Source of the DNA: 2-02-FULL-47-50 sp964479045
GTDB taxonomy: Bacteria > Pseudomonadota > Gammaproteobacteria > Eutrophobiales > Eutrophobiaceae
Length of the DNA: 64,000 bases
Direction: 5' to 3'
Assembly: GCA_964479045.1 (NCBI GenBank)
Contig: CAYZJI010000013.1
Coordinates: forward strand, 7,943 to 71,942
Below are positions 53,014-61,582 of this stretch, piece after piece. How positions within the stretch are numbered: position 1 is the stretch's first letter; each line of letters begins with the position of its first letter. A program made the translations under genes and the position numbers. The notes below the pieces were generated by a model that was given only the letters and a program-made list of their open reading frames with translations, was not told where the DNA came from and ran no database searches.

Positions 53014-53037
53014 CAAAAATCGATTAATGTCGATAAA

Positions 53038-53598
53038 TTATTGTTGCAAGCCCCAATCCTTGCCACGTTTCTCGGCCATATCGGCCTGTAATATTTCCAC
53101 CCAGTAACCGTCCGGGTCCTTGACGAAGGCGATGCCCTGCATTTTTCCGGCATCGACTTTTTTCACAAACTCGATTCCCAGTTTTTCCAGCCGTTCGCAG
53201 GTTTTGTAAACATCCGGCACAGTAAACCCAAGATGACCGAATCCTTTCGGTTCGGCATTGCCATTATGATAGGCAAACTTTTCATCCGATTCCGTGCCCC
53301 AGTTGTGAGTGAGTTCGAGCATGGCGCGTTGCGTAAAAGCATATGTCGCGCGTTTGCCGCGCTCGCCTGGCACATTCTTTCTTTCAGAGTCTGGCACCAT
53401 GCCAAGAAAGAACAGCGTGAATTTCATTTCCGGAAAATCAAAGCGACGGATCAGTGTCATGCCCAGCACACGCGTATAGAAATCCAGCGAATGCGCCGGG
53501 TCTTTCACGCGGATCATGGTGTGGCCGAACGTATACTGTTGGGTTTCGGCATCCGGGTTTTCACACAAGCCGGGGGCTTCATCAAAGTGCCGCGCCAT
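53038..53598 (-). CDS. gloA: Lactoylglutathione lyase (glyoxalase I, zinc-type)
   Basis: A 186-residue glyoxalase that isomerises the methylglyoxal-glutathione adduct. Metal ligands are in TFGHTMIRVKD, the Glu of LELTHNWGTE, GFGHLGFTV and the final DPDGYWVEI. The length and the extra N-terminal and loop segments match the longer zinc-type class, not the 135-residue nickel type of E. coli. Confidence 0.93.
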   Translation of the reverse strand: MARHFDEAPGLCENPDAETQQYTFGHTMIRVKDPAHSLDFYTRVLGMTLIRRFDFPEMKFTLFFLGMVPDSERKNVPGERGKRATYAFTQRAMLELTHNWGTESDEKFAYHNGNAEPKGFGHLGFTVPDVYKTCERLEKLGIEFVKKVDAGKMQGIAFVKDPDGYWVEILQADMAEKRGKDWGLQQ

Positions 53599-53653
53599 AA
53601 CTCCTCCTGCTGTCTTTATAAGAAGGAGGATAGCTTACCCTGTGAATGCAGAA

Positions 53654-55051
53654 TTACAATCCCAGTTCCTTGATCTTGCGGGTCAGTGTATTCCGGCCCC
53701 AGCCCAGCAGTTTGGCGGCATCCTGACGGCGGCCGCCGGTCTGTTTCAACGCAGACAGGATCATGATCCGTTCGAACTTGGGTACCACTTCATTCAGAAT
53801 TTCACTGGAGCCTTGCAGCAGTGTCGCTTCCGTCCATTTACGCAACAGTGTTTCCCAGTCGGCAGCGGCATCACGAGACCCTTCCGTCTTTTTCAGTTCC
53901 GGCGGCAGATCATCAATGTGGATATCCCGGCCGGATGCCATGACGGTCACCCAGCGGCAAAAATTCTCCAGTTGCCGCACATTGCCCGGCCAGTCGAGAC
54001 GGCCAAGGAATTGTTGTGCTTCCGGTAACAACGTCTTGCGTTCCACATTCAGTTCACGCGCTGCACGCCTCAGAAAATGTTCGGCCAGCGGCAGTATATC
54101 TTCGCGGCGATCACGCAAGGGCGGCACATGCACCCGAATCACATTCAGACGATGCAGCAGATCTTCACGGAAGGCGCCGTCTTCAACACGTTTTTCCAGG
54201 TTCTGATGCGTCGCGGCAATCACACGCACATCCACTTTTACCGGAACATGACCACCTACCCGGTAGAATTCTCCATCCGCCAGTACACGCAATAAACGGG
54301 TTTGCAATTCGGCCGGCATGTCCCCGATTTCATCGAGGAACAGGGTGCCATGATTGGCCTGTTCAAAACGGCCGATACGTTGACTGGCGGCGCCGGTGAA
54401 TGCGCCTTTCTCATGGCCAAACAATTCAGATTCCAGCAGATCACGCGGAATGGCGGCTGTGTTCAATGCAATAAAAGGGGCGCTGGCCCTGGGGCTGTGT
54501 CGATGCAAGGCATGCGCCACCAGTTCCTTGCCGGTACCGGATTCACCGGTGATCAGGACCGTCAGATTGGAAGAAGACAAGCGTCCAATAGCGCGGAATA
54601 CTTCCTGCATGGCCGGTGCTGAACCAATAATATTATCGGCCTGTGCGCCCTGGGATTCAGCCGGCGTCGACAATGCCTGGGTTTTTTCATGAATGGCGCG
54701 CTTGACCAGACTGACCACCTCATCCACATCAAACGGTTTGGGCAGGTATTCAAAAGCGCCCTCGCGGAACGCGGAAACTGCACGGTCGAGATCGGAATAA
54801 GCCGTCATAATAATTACCGGCACCGCTGGCGAATGCAATTTGATCTTTTCCAGCAGGGAGATGCCATCCATACCGGGCATGCGTACATCCGAAATGATTA
54901 CATCCGGGCTGTCCTGCTTCAGCCGTTCCAGCACATGCATGGGATCAGAGAAACTGCTGATATCAACAGCTTCTTTGGATAAGGCCTTTTCCAGTACCCA
55001 GCGTATGGATTTGTCATCATCAACAATCCAGACCTTTTTCCGGTCACTCAT
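53654..55051 (-). CDS. glnG: Nitrogen regulation response regulator NtrC
   Basis: A 465-residue sigma54 activator. The receiver domain has phospho-acceptor D55 (VIISDVRMPG). The AAA+ domain has Walker A GESGTGKELVAHAL, the sigma54-contact GAFTGA loop and FLDEIGDMP. The C-terminal Fis-type helix-turn-helix ends the protein. ATG at 55051 is chosen over an upstream start because it begins exactly where NtrC normally begins and overlaps ntrB by 8 bases. Its targets probably include glnA and ntrB, both with palindromic sites in this window. Confidence 0.96.
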   Translation of the reverse strand: MSDRKKVWIVDDDKSIRWVLEKALSKEAVDISSFSDPMHVLERLKQDSPDVIISDVRMPGMDGISLLEKIKLHSPAVPVIIMTAYSDLDRAVSAFREGAFEYLPKPFDVDEVVSLVKRAIHEKTQALSTPAESQGAQADNIIGSAPAMQEVFRAIGRLSSSNLTVLITGESGTGKELVAHALHRHSPRASAPFIALNTAAIPRDLLESELFGHEKGAFTGAASQRIGRFEQANHGTLFLDEIGDMPAELQTRLLRVLADGEFYRVGGHVPVKVDVRVIAATHQNLEKRVEDGAFREDLLHRLNVIRVHVPPLRDRREDILPLAEHFLRRAARELNVERKTLLPEAQQFLGRLDWPGNVRQLENFCRWVTVMASGRDIHIDDLPPELKKTEGSRDAAADWETLLRKWTEATLLQGSSEILNEVVPKFERIMILSALKQTGGRRQDAAKLLGWGRNTLTRKIKELGL

Positions 55052-56117
55052 GAGATTGCTCGGTGGGTAAGGTGATGCTGAATATGGTTTTGTCATCGGT
55101 TCGTTCATATTCTATTAATCCGCCATGAGAGTTAATAAGTGATTGGGCTATGGACAACCCCAGACCCGTCCCTTCGGCACGGCCGGTAATCATCGGGTAA
55201 AAAATTCCATTTTCGATCTCGGCGGGCACGCCGGGACCGTCATCAATAATATCGATACGCACCGCCAGGCGATGTACGCGTTTGTGCAGCGTCACGCGCC
55301 GCAAAATGCGCGAACGGATCCATATGTGGCCGTTATCACCTGTTGCCTGCACCGCGTTACGCATCACATTCAGTACCGCCTGTATGATCTGGCCGCGATC
55401 CACCTTGATGGGAGGGATACTCGGATCATAATCACGCGTGATGGAAACCGTTTTCCTGTGTTCGGCTTCGACCAGATTGCAGACATATTCCAGCAACTCA
55501 TGAATATTCAGCGCTTCCACATGACGCTTCTGTTCAGAAGTCAGCATGCGATCAATAAAATCACGAAGGCGGTCCGCTTCCTGAATGATGATCCGTGTAT
55601 ATTCCACCAGACCACGATCACCATTGTTCAGTTCACGCTCCAGCAATTGTGCTGCACCCCGTATACCGCCTAGCGGATTTTTAATTTCATGGGCCATGCC
55701 GCGCAGTGATTCACGGGCGGCATCGTGCAGCCGGGTCAGGTTCTCCTCACGCATCACCCGGTGTAATGAATCCGAGTCGACCAACTCCACAATAATTTCT
55801 GTACAGCGTTCGCCCTGCAGTATGGGCGTTACCTTGCAATCGACGGTCACTGTTCGCGGTCCCGGCAAGGACAATTCAATACTGCGCTCGGTATATGGAT
55901 GACCTGTTGTCAGGGTGCGAGTAATCATTTCGGCCAGGGTAGGCGGATTGGGCAATATTTCTTCCGGCGTCTGTCCTATCACCCGGCGATTACTGACCGA
56001 CAGCAGCCCTTCAGCCGCACTGTTAATGCAGGACAGGTGCAGGTTGGTGTCGAACAACATCACCGCGGTGGAGAGATTGTCAAACATCTGCAGGGCCGTT
56101 TTCGCACTGATGGTCAT
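55044..56117 (-). CDS. glnL: Nitrogen regulation sensor kinase NtrB
   Basis: A 357-residue soluble histidine kinase. An N-terminal PAS domain (about 8-115) is followed by the H-box MAHEIKNPLGGIRGAAQLLERE with phospho-acceptor H143, the N-box VLNVMRNAVQA, and G-boxes IIDDGPGVP and GTGLGLSIAQSLINSHGG. It phosphorylates NtrC under nitrogen limitation, under PII control. An NtrC-like palindrome lies 15 bases upstream of its start. Confidence 0.95.
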   Translation of the reverse strand: MTISAKTALQMFDNLSTAVMLFDTNLHLSCINSAAEGLLSVSNRRVIGQTPEEILPNPPTLAEMITRTLTTGHPYTERSIELSLPGPRTVTVDCKVTPILQGERCTEIIVELVDSDSLHRVMREENLTRLHDAARESLRGMAHEIKNPLGGIRGAAQLLERELNNGDRGLVEYTRIIIQEADRLRDFIDRMLTSEQKRHVEALNIHELLEYVCNLVEAEHRKTVSITRDYDPSIPPIKVDRGQIIQAVLNVMRNAVQATGDNGHIWIRSRILRRVTLHKRVHRLAVRIDIIDDGPGVPAEIENGIFYPMITGRAEGTGLGLSIAQSLINSHGGLIEYERTDDKTIFSITLPTEQSHE

Positions 56118-56131
56118 GATCGATACATTAT

Positions 56132-56148
56132 TGCACTATATTGGTGCA
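56132..56148 (-). promoter_or_regulatory. NtrC-binding palindrome upstream of ntrB
   Basis: TGCACTATATTGGTGCA matches the NtrC consensus GCAC-N5-TGGTGC exactly. It lies 15 bases before the ntrB start codon, downstream of any ordinary promoter position, so bound NtrC would more likely block than activate. In E. coli the glnL promoter is likewise repressed by NtrC. Confidence 0.8.
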
Positions 56149-56328
56149 GGACATATTACTCTCTGCCCTGCCTGTATTCAGACAAAGCATTAAATTGTTT
56201 AAAATCAATTGGTTAAAATTGTGCTCAAATATGACGCAAATGCTCTGAGTAATTAACGAGCAAGAAGCATTCCATAGGCACGCAATTATCCGCTATGCGT
56301 GCGTAGAGACAGGAACAACTTTACAGCC

Positions 56329-56898
56329 TTAGGGCTTAGGGGTGGGTTTGGGCGTCGGCTTAGGCTTGGGTGGTTTGCCTACGGTTGAGGGTTTATGCAG
56401 CTTGGAATTTCTCTGCAATGTAAATGTTACCGGGCTGGAGCTCATCACTTCCTTCCCTTCATTATCCTTGATGACTGCAACGAGCGTATGTATTCCACGC
56501 TCAACATCGCTGAGGCTGATCTGGCCAGCAGCCCCTTCCGCCACAGAATTACCATCCAGCATCAACACCAATGTGTGGCCTCTTTGCAAACCAGGCTCCA
56601 GTACGACTGTAACCGCTACACTTCCTGTATTGTCCTGAAACACTGAGTTGTTTTCAGGGCTGGTGATACTCAATTGAGTATAAGGCAAAGGCTTGTCTGT
56701 CTCTGGCGGCGTGTAGACAAATTCCGGGGCATCAGACTCTATGGTCTGGATATCATATACTTCTATCTTTTCGGCATTTTCCGAAGGTTTATCGGTATAA
56801 ATCACGTTGCCATTTTCATCAACAGTACGATAAACCTCTTCCGCCGTGGCGCCAGAAGCCAGAAGTACAATCGCTGTAATTAGCCATGTTCGCATCAT
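56329..56898 (-). CDS. DUF4124 domain protein
   Basis: A 189-residue secreted protein. A signal peptide (about 1-19) is followed by a DUF4124 domain (VYRTVDENGNVIYTDKPSENAEKIEV), a beta-rich middle (about 75-160) and a repetitive Lys/Pro/Thr tail (KPPKPKPTPKPTPKP). A DUF4124 gene between glnA and ntrB is a recurring gammaproteobacterial arrangement. Function is unknown. Confidence 0.88.
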   Translation of the reverse strand: MMRTWLITAIVLLASGATAEEVYRTVDENGNVIYTDKPSENAEKIEVYDIQTIESDAPEFVYTPPETDKPLPYTQLSITSPENNSVFQDNTGSVAVTVVLEPGLQRGHTLVLMLDGNSVAEGAAGQISLSDVERGIHTLVAVIKDNEGKEVMSSSPVTFTLQRNSKLHKPSTVGKPPKPKPTPKPTPKP

Positions 56899-56982
56899 TT
56901 GAGCATAGTGAAACTGATATGGAGTTACAACATTTGATTGTCTCTGTGCCCATGGAGTTCACACCCTTGGCTTGGTTCTAGG

Positions 56983-57012
56983 AAATAAAAAAGCCCCCTT
57001 GCGGGGGCTTTT
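56983..57012 (-). terminator. Intrinsic terminator of glnA
   Basis: On the minus strand a 7-bp G/C stem (AGCCCCC / GGGGGCT) with a 4-base loop is followed by TTTTTTATTT. It begins about 25 bases after the glnA stop and should end the glnA transcript before the DUF4124 gene. Confidence 0.92.
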
Positions 57013-57034
57013 GTGATGCACTTGTCAGTCTTGA

Positions 57035-58444
57035 TCAGAGACTGTAATACATATCAAACTCGACCGGATGCGTGGTCATGCGGAAGCGGGTCACTTCCTG
57101 CATCTTCAACGCAATATAAGCGTCGATCATGTCGTCGCTGAACACACCGCCTGCGGTAAGGAAAGCGCGGTCTTTGTCGAGTGCCGCCAGCGCCTGATCC
57201 AGTGAGGAACAGACGGTGGGGATTTTCTTTTCTTCTTCCGGCTCCAGATCGTACAAATCCTTCTCGGCCGGTGCGCCCGGGTCAATCTTGTTCATGATGC
57301 CATCCAGACCCGCCATCATCATCGCGGCAAAAGTGAAATACGGGTTGCCGTTGGAATCCGGGAACCGCACTTCGATACGGCGTGCTTTCGGGCTGGAAAC
57401 CCAGGGAATACGGCAGGATGCAGACCGGTTGCGGGCGGAATAGGCCAGCAGGGTCGGCGCTTCAAAGCCCGGTACCAGGCGTTTGTAGCTGTTGGTGCCC
57501 GAGTTGGTAAACGCATTGATCGCATGGGCATGTTTGAAGACACCACCGATATACCACAGTGCTTCCTGGGACAGACCACCGTATTTATCACCGGCAAACA
57601 GGTTCTTGCCCCCCTTGGCCAGCGACTGGTGTACGTGCATACCATTACCGTTATCACCCACCAGCGGTTTGGGCATGAAGGTGGCGGATTTGCCATAGGC
57701 ATGGGCCACGTTCAGTACCACATACTTCAGGATCAACAGTTCATCTGCCTTGCGCACCAGCGTGTTGAATTTGGTGCCGATCTCCGCCTGGCCTGCGGTG
57801 GCCACCTCGTGATGATGTACCTCAACCGCAACGCCCATTTCCTCCAGTGTGGTACACATGGCAGAACGGATGTTCTGCTGGGCATCCACCGGCGGCACCG
57901 GGAAATAACCACCCTTCACACCCGGACGATGGCCGAAGTTTGGTTCATCCCCCATCAGGCCGGTATTCCAGGAACCCTCACCGGAATCGATTTCATAAAA
58001 AGCGCTGTTGATAGTATCGTCCCAGCGAACCTCATCAAAAATGAAGAACTCAGGCTCCGGACCAAAATAAGCGGTGTCAGCAATACCCGTGGATTTCAGA
58101 TAGGCTTCGGCGCGCTTGCCGAGGGAACGAGGATCACGATCGTAGCCTTGCATGGTGGAAGGTTCGAGCACATCACAACGGATATTGAGTGTGGTCTCGT
58201 CGAAAAACGGATCCAGCACCACAGTATCTGTATCCGGCATTAACACCATGTCGGATTCGTTGATCCCCTTCCAGCCGGCGATGGAGGAGCCATCAAACAT
58301 CTTGCCGTTTTCAAAAAAATCATCATCAACAGCAGAAACGGGGATGGTCACATGCTGTTCTTTCCCGCGTGTGTCACAAAAGCGTAAATCTGCGTACTTC
58401 ACCTCACCCTCTTTAATGAGTTTCAATACTTTATCTTTAGACAT
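57035..58444 (-). CDS. glnA: Glutamine synthetase type I
   Basis: A 469-residue GSI-beta enzyme making glutamine from glutamate and ammonia. Motifs include FDGSSIAGWKGINESDMVLMPD, the EPEFFIFD metal site, GNGMHVHQSL and the adenylylation-site region around LYDL (Tyr in EKDLYDLEPEEEKKI). ATG at 58444 is chosen because GAGGAG lies 7-8 bases upstream; an earlier in-frame ATG adds eight residues with no family similarity. It is preceded by a sigma54 promoter and two NtrC sites and followed by a strong terminator. Confidence 0.97.
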   Translation of the reverse strand: MSKDKVLKLIKEGEVKYADLRFCDTRGKEQHVTIPVSAVDDDFFENGKMFDGSSIAGWKGINESDMVLMPDTDTVVLDPFFDETTLNIRCDVLEPSTMQGYDRDPRSLGKRAEAYLKSTGIADTAYFGPEPEFFIFDEVRWDDTINSAFYEIDSGEGSWNTGLMGDEPNFGHRPGVKGGYFPVPPVDAQQNIRSAMCTTLEEMGVAVEVHHHEVATAGQAEIGTKFNTLVRKADELLILKYVVLNVAHAYGKSATFMPKPLVGDNGNGMHVHQSLAKGGKNLFAGDKYGGLSQEALWYIGGVFKHAHAINAFTNSGTNSYKRLVPGFEAPTLLAYSARNRSASCRIPWVSSPKARRIEVRFPDSNGNPYFTFAAMMMAGLDGIMNKIDPGAPAEKDLYDLEPEEEKKIPTVCSSLDQALAALDKDRAFLTAGGVFSDDMIDAYIALKMQEVTRFRMTTHPVEFDMYYSL

Positions 58445-58588
58445 TTTTTTATCTCCTCGTCTATTCAAGTCATATCTGTCATTAGGGAAACCGAATACCG
58501 GCGTGGGTAGATTCTGCAGATGAAATGAATGACACCTGACACTGTGACCACGGGTAGACTGTGTAACTGAAATTCAGACCAAAACATG

Positions 58589-58604
58589 TGCATTTAACAT
58601 GCCA
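58589..58604 (-). promoter_or_regulatory. Sigma54 (-24/-12) promoter of glnA
   Basis: The minus strand reads TGGCATGTTAAATGCA: -24 GG and -12 GC are separated by exactly ten bases, and 14 of the important positions fit TGGCACG-N4-TTGCA well. The predicted transcription start is near 58578, giving a 134-base leader before the glnA start. Confidence 0.85.
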
Positions 58605-58666
58605 TTAAAGCTGCACGCAAATCCTATTATGAATTAAGGATTTAATGATTAATTAAAGCATCAGTA

Positions 58667-58683
58667 TGCACTATATTTGTGCA
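58667..58683. promoter_or_regulatory. NtrC enhancer site 1 upstream of glnA
   Basis: TGCACTATATTTGTGCA is a 17-base palindrome matching the NtrC consensus with its centre at about -97 from the predicted glnA start site. It is the proximal of two sites. Confidence 0.85.
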
Positions 58684-58697
58684 TTATTAATCTTATG

Positions 58698-58714
58698 AGC
58701 ACCATTTATGTGCG
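58698..58714. promoter_or_regulatory. NtrC enhancer site 2 upstream of glnA
   Basis: AGCACCATTTATGTGCG keeps the GCAC-N7-GTGC core. Its centre is at about -128, 31 bases from site 1, which is about three helical turns. The spacing closely resembles the -108/-140 pair at E. coli glnA. Confidence 0.8.
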
Positions 58715-58718
58715 CTAA

Positions 58719-59378
58719 TTAGTTGCTATGTATCATGATGTGGCGATCAGAAATGATTTCGACAGTTAAACCCGTCAGTTTGGCTTCTGCCAGCTGCCGT
58801 CGAACTTCTTCAGGCGTAAATGCAGCACACAGCGAATTTCTGAAATCATCCTTCAGTATTTTTGGCTCTGAATGGCAGTATGTGTTCACTAACAGGTTTA
58901 CTTCCTCTTGGTTATCCGGACGTTTCAGATCCATGAAGAATAGTCTCGCATTCGGCTCCTGGTATCGTTGAACATACCGCCACAAGACTAGGGGATCATG
59001 CAGATGATGCAGCAGGCTGTTGCTGATAATCGTGCGGTAGGTCTTTTCAGGCGGAATGAACCCAGGAATCCTGCCCTGCAGCAATTGAATTCGATGTTCG
59101 AGGCCTGCCGCATTAACCAACCGTCGACCTTCTGCCAGCATGGCCACAGCACCATCCACCCCATCAATACGGCATTCCGGAAACGCCCGCGCGAAACGGA
59201 TACTCACATCGGCCGGGCCACACCCCAGATCCAGCACCTTGCCGGTGATGTTAAAAACCGGGAACACCTCCTGAAATTTTTTAATGAATTGACTGTGTGG
59301 TTCGGTGAAATCCGCATGGGCATAGGCTGCTGCCTGTGCGGGTGTATCCATTAATTCCGGCTCGGGAATTCGCTGCAT
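58719..59378 (-). CDS. Class I SAM-dependent methyltransferase
   Basis: A 219-residue protein with SAM motif I VLDLGCGPADVSIRFA, acidic ribose contact IDGVDGAVAMLAEG and a downstream ISNSLLHHLHDP motif IV. The target substrate is not evident. It starts 6 bases after the lysA stop and is probably part of the lptM-lysA operon. Its own stop lies next to NtrC site 2. Confidence 0.85.
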   Translation of the reverse strand: MQRIPEPELMDTPAQAAAYAHADFTEPHSQFIKKFQEVFPVFNITGKVLDLGCGPADVSIRFARAFPECRIDGVDGAVAMLAEGRRLVNAAGLEHRIQLLQGRIPGFIPPEKTYRTIISNSLLHHLHDPLVLWRYVQRYQEPNARLFFMDLKRPDNQEEVNLLVNTYCHSEPKILKDDFRNSLCAAFTPEEVRRQLAEAKLTGLTVEIISDRHIMIHSN

Positions 59379-59384
59379 TATCTT

Positions 59385-60635
59385 TCAGGCCGGGAGGATG
59401 ACCTCGCCTGCCATCAGATCTGTGACGGTTTCGCGCCGCCGTATTTCAAACATCCGGTCTTTATCAATCATGATTTCACAGGCGCGCGGACGCGTGTTGT
59501 AGGTGGAACTCATGGAGAACCCGTACGCGCCTGCGGAAACTATCGCAAGCAACTCCCCTTCCTGGAGAGCGAGCTTGCGATCACGCCCGAGAAAATCGCT
59601 GGATTCACACACGGGGCCGACGATGTCGTAGTTGTCTGGTTGCGCTGATGACTTCTGTATCACAGGCAGGATGTCATGCCAGGCGTCATACAAGGACGGC
59701 CGCAGCAGATCATTCATGGCCGCATCCACAATGGCAAAATTTTTATGAGGTGTTTTTTTCACATATTCCACCCGGGTCAGGAGGACACCCGCATTTCCGA
59801 CGATACTCCGTCCCGGCTCGATAATGATTTCTGCAGAACGTCCCGCAAACACCCGGCGCACCGCGTTGGCGTAATCAGCCGCTGTGGGAGGTGTTTCGTC
59901 CTGATAATGAATACCCAGACCACCACCGATATCGACATGTCTGAAAGTAATGCCGGTTTGCTCAATGGCAGTGACAAGCTGCAGCAACCGCTCCAGTGCG
60001 TTTACAAAAGGCGACAGTGAAGTAATCTGCGAGCCGATGTGGCAATCAATTCCAACGATGTCCAGAGACGGCAGGGCCAGTGCCTGCTGATAAGCGGCAA
60101 CGGCTTCTGCAAATGGAATACCGAATTTGTTTTCCTTGAGTCCGGTTGCGATGTAGGGATGAGTGTTCACATCCACGTCCGGGTTCACGCGCAACGAAAC
60201 CGGTGCGCGCCGCTGTATGCCGGCAGCAACTTCAGCAAGCCGCTGCAATTCTGCAACAGATTCGACATTGAAACAGCGTATCCCGGCTCGCAGTGCCTGT
60301 TCCATTTCATCACGCCGTTTGCCCACGCCGGAAAAGACGACACGGGCAGGATCACCGCCGGCACGTATGACCCGCTCCAACTCACCGCCGGATACGATGT
60401 CGAAACCCGAGCCCAGACGGGCAAGTACGTTCAATACGGCGAGACTGGAATTGGCCTTGACCGCGTAACAGACCAGATGCGGATGTCCGGAAAAGGCCTG
60501 ATCGAAAGCCCGCCACTGCTGTTCGATAGCGGCGCGAGAATAGACATAACAAGGCGTACCATAGCGCACAGCTACATCCGCCAATAAAACACCTTCGGCG
60601 CCAAGCTGGCCGTTCTGGTAGGAAAAAACAGACAT
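59385..60635 (-). CDS. lysA: Diaminopimelate decarboxylase LysA
   Basis: A 416-residue PLP fold-III decarboxylase making lysine from meso-DAP. The PLP lysine is K60 in VCYAVKANSSLAVL. Further motifs are SGGELERVIRAGG, HIGSQITSLSPF, HVDIGGGLGIHY, IIEPGRSIVGNAG and the active-site Cys in GPVCESSDFLGRDR. It lies 11 bases after the lptM gene. dapF, which often follows, is not here. Confidence 0.96.
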   Translation of the reverse strand: MSVFSYQNGQLGAEGVLLADVAVRYGTPCYVYSRAAIEQQWRAFDQAFSGHPHLVCYAVKANSSLAVLNVLARLGSGFDIVSGGELERVIRAGGDPARVVFSGVGKRRDEMEQALRAGIRCFNVESVAELQRLAEVAAGIQRRAPVSLRVNPDVDVNTHPYIATGLKENKFGIPFAEAVAAYQQALALPSLDIVGIDCHIGSQITSLSPFVNALERLLQLVTAIEQTGITFRHVDIGGGLGIHYQDETPPTAADYANAVRRVFAGRSAEIIIEPGRSIVGNAGVLLTRVEYVKKTPHKNFAIVDAAMNDLLRPSLYDAWHDILPVIQKSSAQPDNYDIVGPVCESSDFLGRDRKLALQEGELLAIVSAGAYGFSMSSTYNTRPRACEIMIDKDRMFEIRRRETVTDLMAGEVILPA

Positions 60636-60646
60636 GACAGGATTGG

Positions 60647-60787
60647 TCAGTTATCGTTCTGTTGTTCAGAAGACTGGCCGTCTTCCGGATGGTAGAGATC
60701 GCCTTTCTGTCCGCAGGATGTTGCAGAAATCAGCACGACAGACATCACCAGCAACAGCCTGATCCAGCGCACGGGGCGGGTCGTCAT
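60647..60787 (-). CDS. lptM: LPS translocon maturation chaperone LptM (YifL)
   Basis: A 46-residue small lipoprotein. The signal ends in a lipobox just before CGQKGDLYHPED, the conserved start of mature LptM/YifL. In E. coli this lipoprotein helps LptD form native disulfides. ATG at 60787 is chosen because GGAG lies 7 bases upstream; a longer start 14 codons earlier is less likely. lptM directly before lysA is the standard order. Confidence 0.9.
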   Translation of the reverse strand: MTTRPVRWIRLLLVMSVVLISATSCGQKGDLYHPEDGQSSEQQNDN

Positions 60788-60911
60788 GATTATCTCCAGG
60801 GTGATGGTTGCATTTGGATGACGAATCATATCACTCTGAAAAACGACTTGAAATTGTTTAGAGACTCTTGCGAGGATCGCACCCTCAAACCACTATCAAA
60901 CCGGATTGTTC

Positions 60912-61580
60912 ATGGCCGAATCTGCTGATGCAGTGATTATCGAACCCGCAAGCACGCACAGGGCCAGTGTGATCTGGCTGCACGGGTTGGGCGCGAATGG
61001 CCATGATTTCGAACCGATTGTGCCAGAACTGCGTCTGCCACTGGATTCCGGTATACGTTTTATCTTCCCGCATGCGCCGGTACGAGCCGTTACCATCAAT
61101 GGCGGCATGCGCATGCGCGCCTGGTATGACATCCGTAATGTCGACTTGCGGCGTAATGAGGATGCGGAATCTATTGAAGATTCCAGACGCATGATTGATG
61201 CATTTATTGATGCAGAAATTACGGCAGGAATACCTTCGCAAAAAATCATACTGGCCGGATTTTCGCAGGGTGGCGCCATCACACTGTATGCCGGTTTGCG
61301 CTGTCCGCACAAACTGGGTGGTTTACTGGTACTGTCGAGCTACCTGCCGTTACCAGAGAAACTTGCCGCCGGGAAGAGCGTTGCGAATATGGGTACGCCT
61401 GTCCTGATGTGTCACGGCGAATATGATCCGGTGATTCCGGTCAGCGCGGGCCTCGATTCCTGTCAATTTCTCAAGAAGGCCGGATATAACGTCGATTGGC
61501 GTGATTACAGAATGGAACACTCGGTATGCATGGAGGAAGTCCGGGATATCAGCCGGTGGCTGCAACAGACACTGATCTGA
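60912..61580 (+). CDS. Alpha/beta-hydrolase carboxylesterase (phospholipase/carboxylesterase family)
   Basis: A 222-residue alpha/beta hydrolase. It shows the LHGLGANGHDF oxyanion segment, the nucleophile elbow GFSQGGAI, catalytic Asp in CHGEYDPVIPV and catalytic His in MEHSVCMEEV. It probably hydrolyses short-chain esters in the cytoplasm. A TTG two codons upstream is an alternative start. Confidence 0.9.
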   Translation: MAESADAVIIEPASTHRASVIWLHGLGANGHDFEPIVPELRLPLDSGIRFIFPHAPVRAVTINGGMRMRAWYDIRNVDLRRNEDAESIEDSRRMIDAFIDAEITAGIPSQKIILAGFSQGGAITLYAGLRCPHKLGGLLVLSSYLPLPEKLAAGKSVANMGTPVLMCHGEYDPVIPVSAGLDSCQFLKKAGYNVDWRDYRMEHSVCMEEVRDISRWLQQTLI

Positions 61581-61582
61581 TT

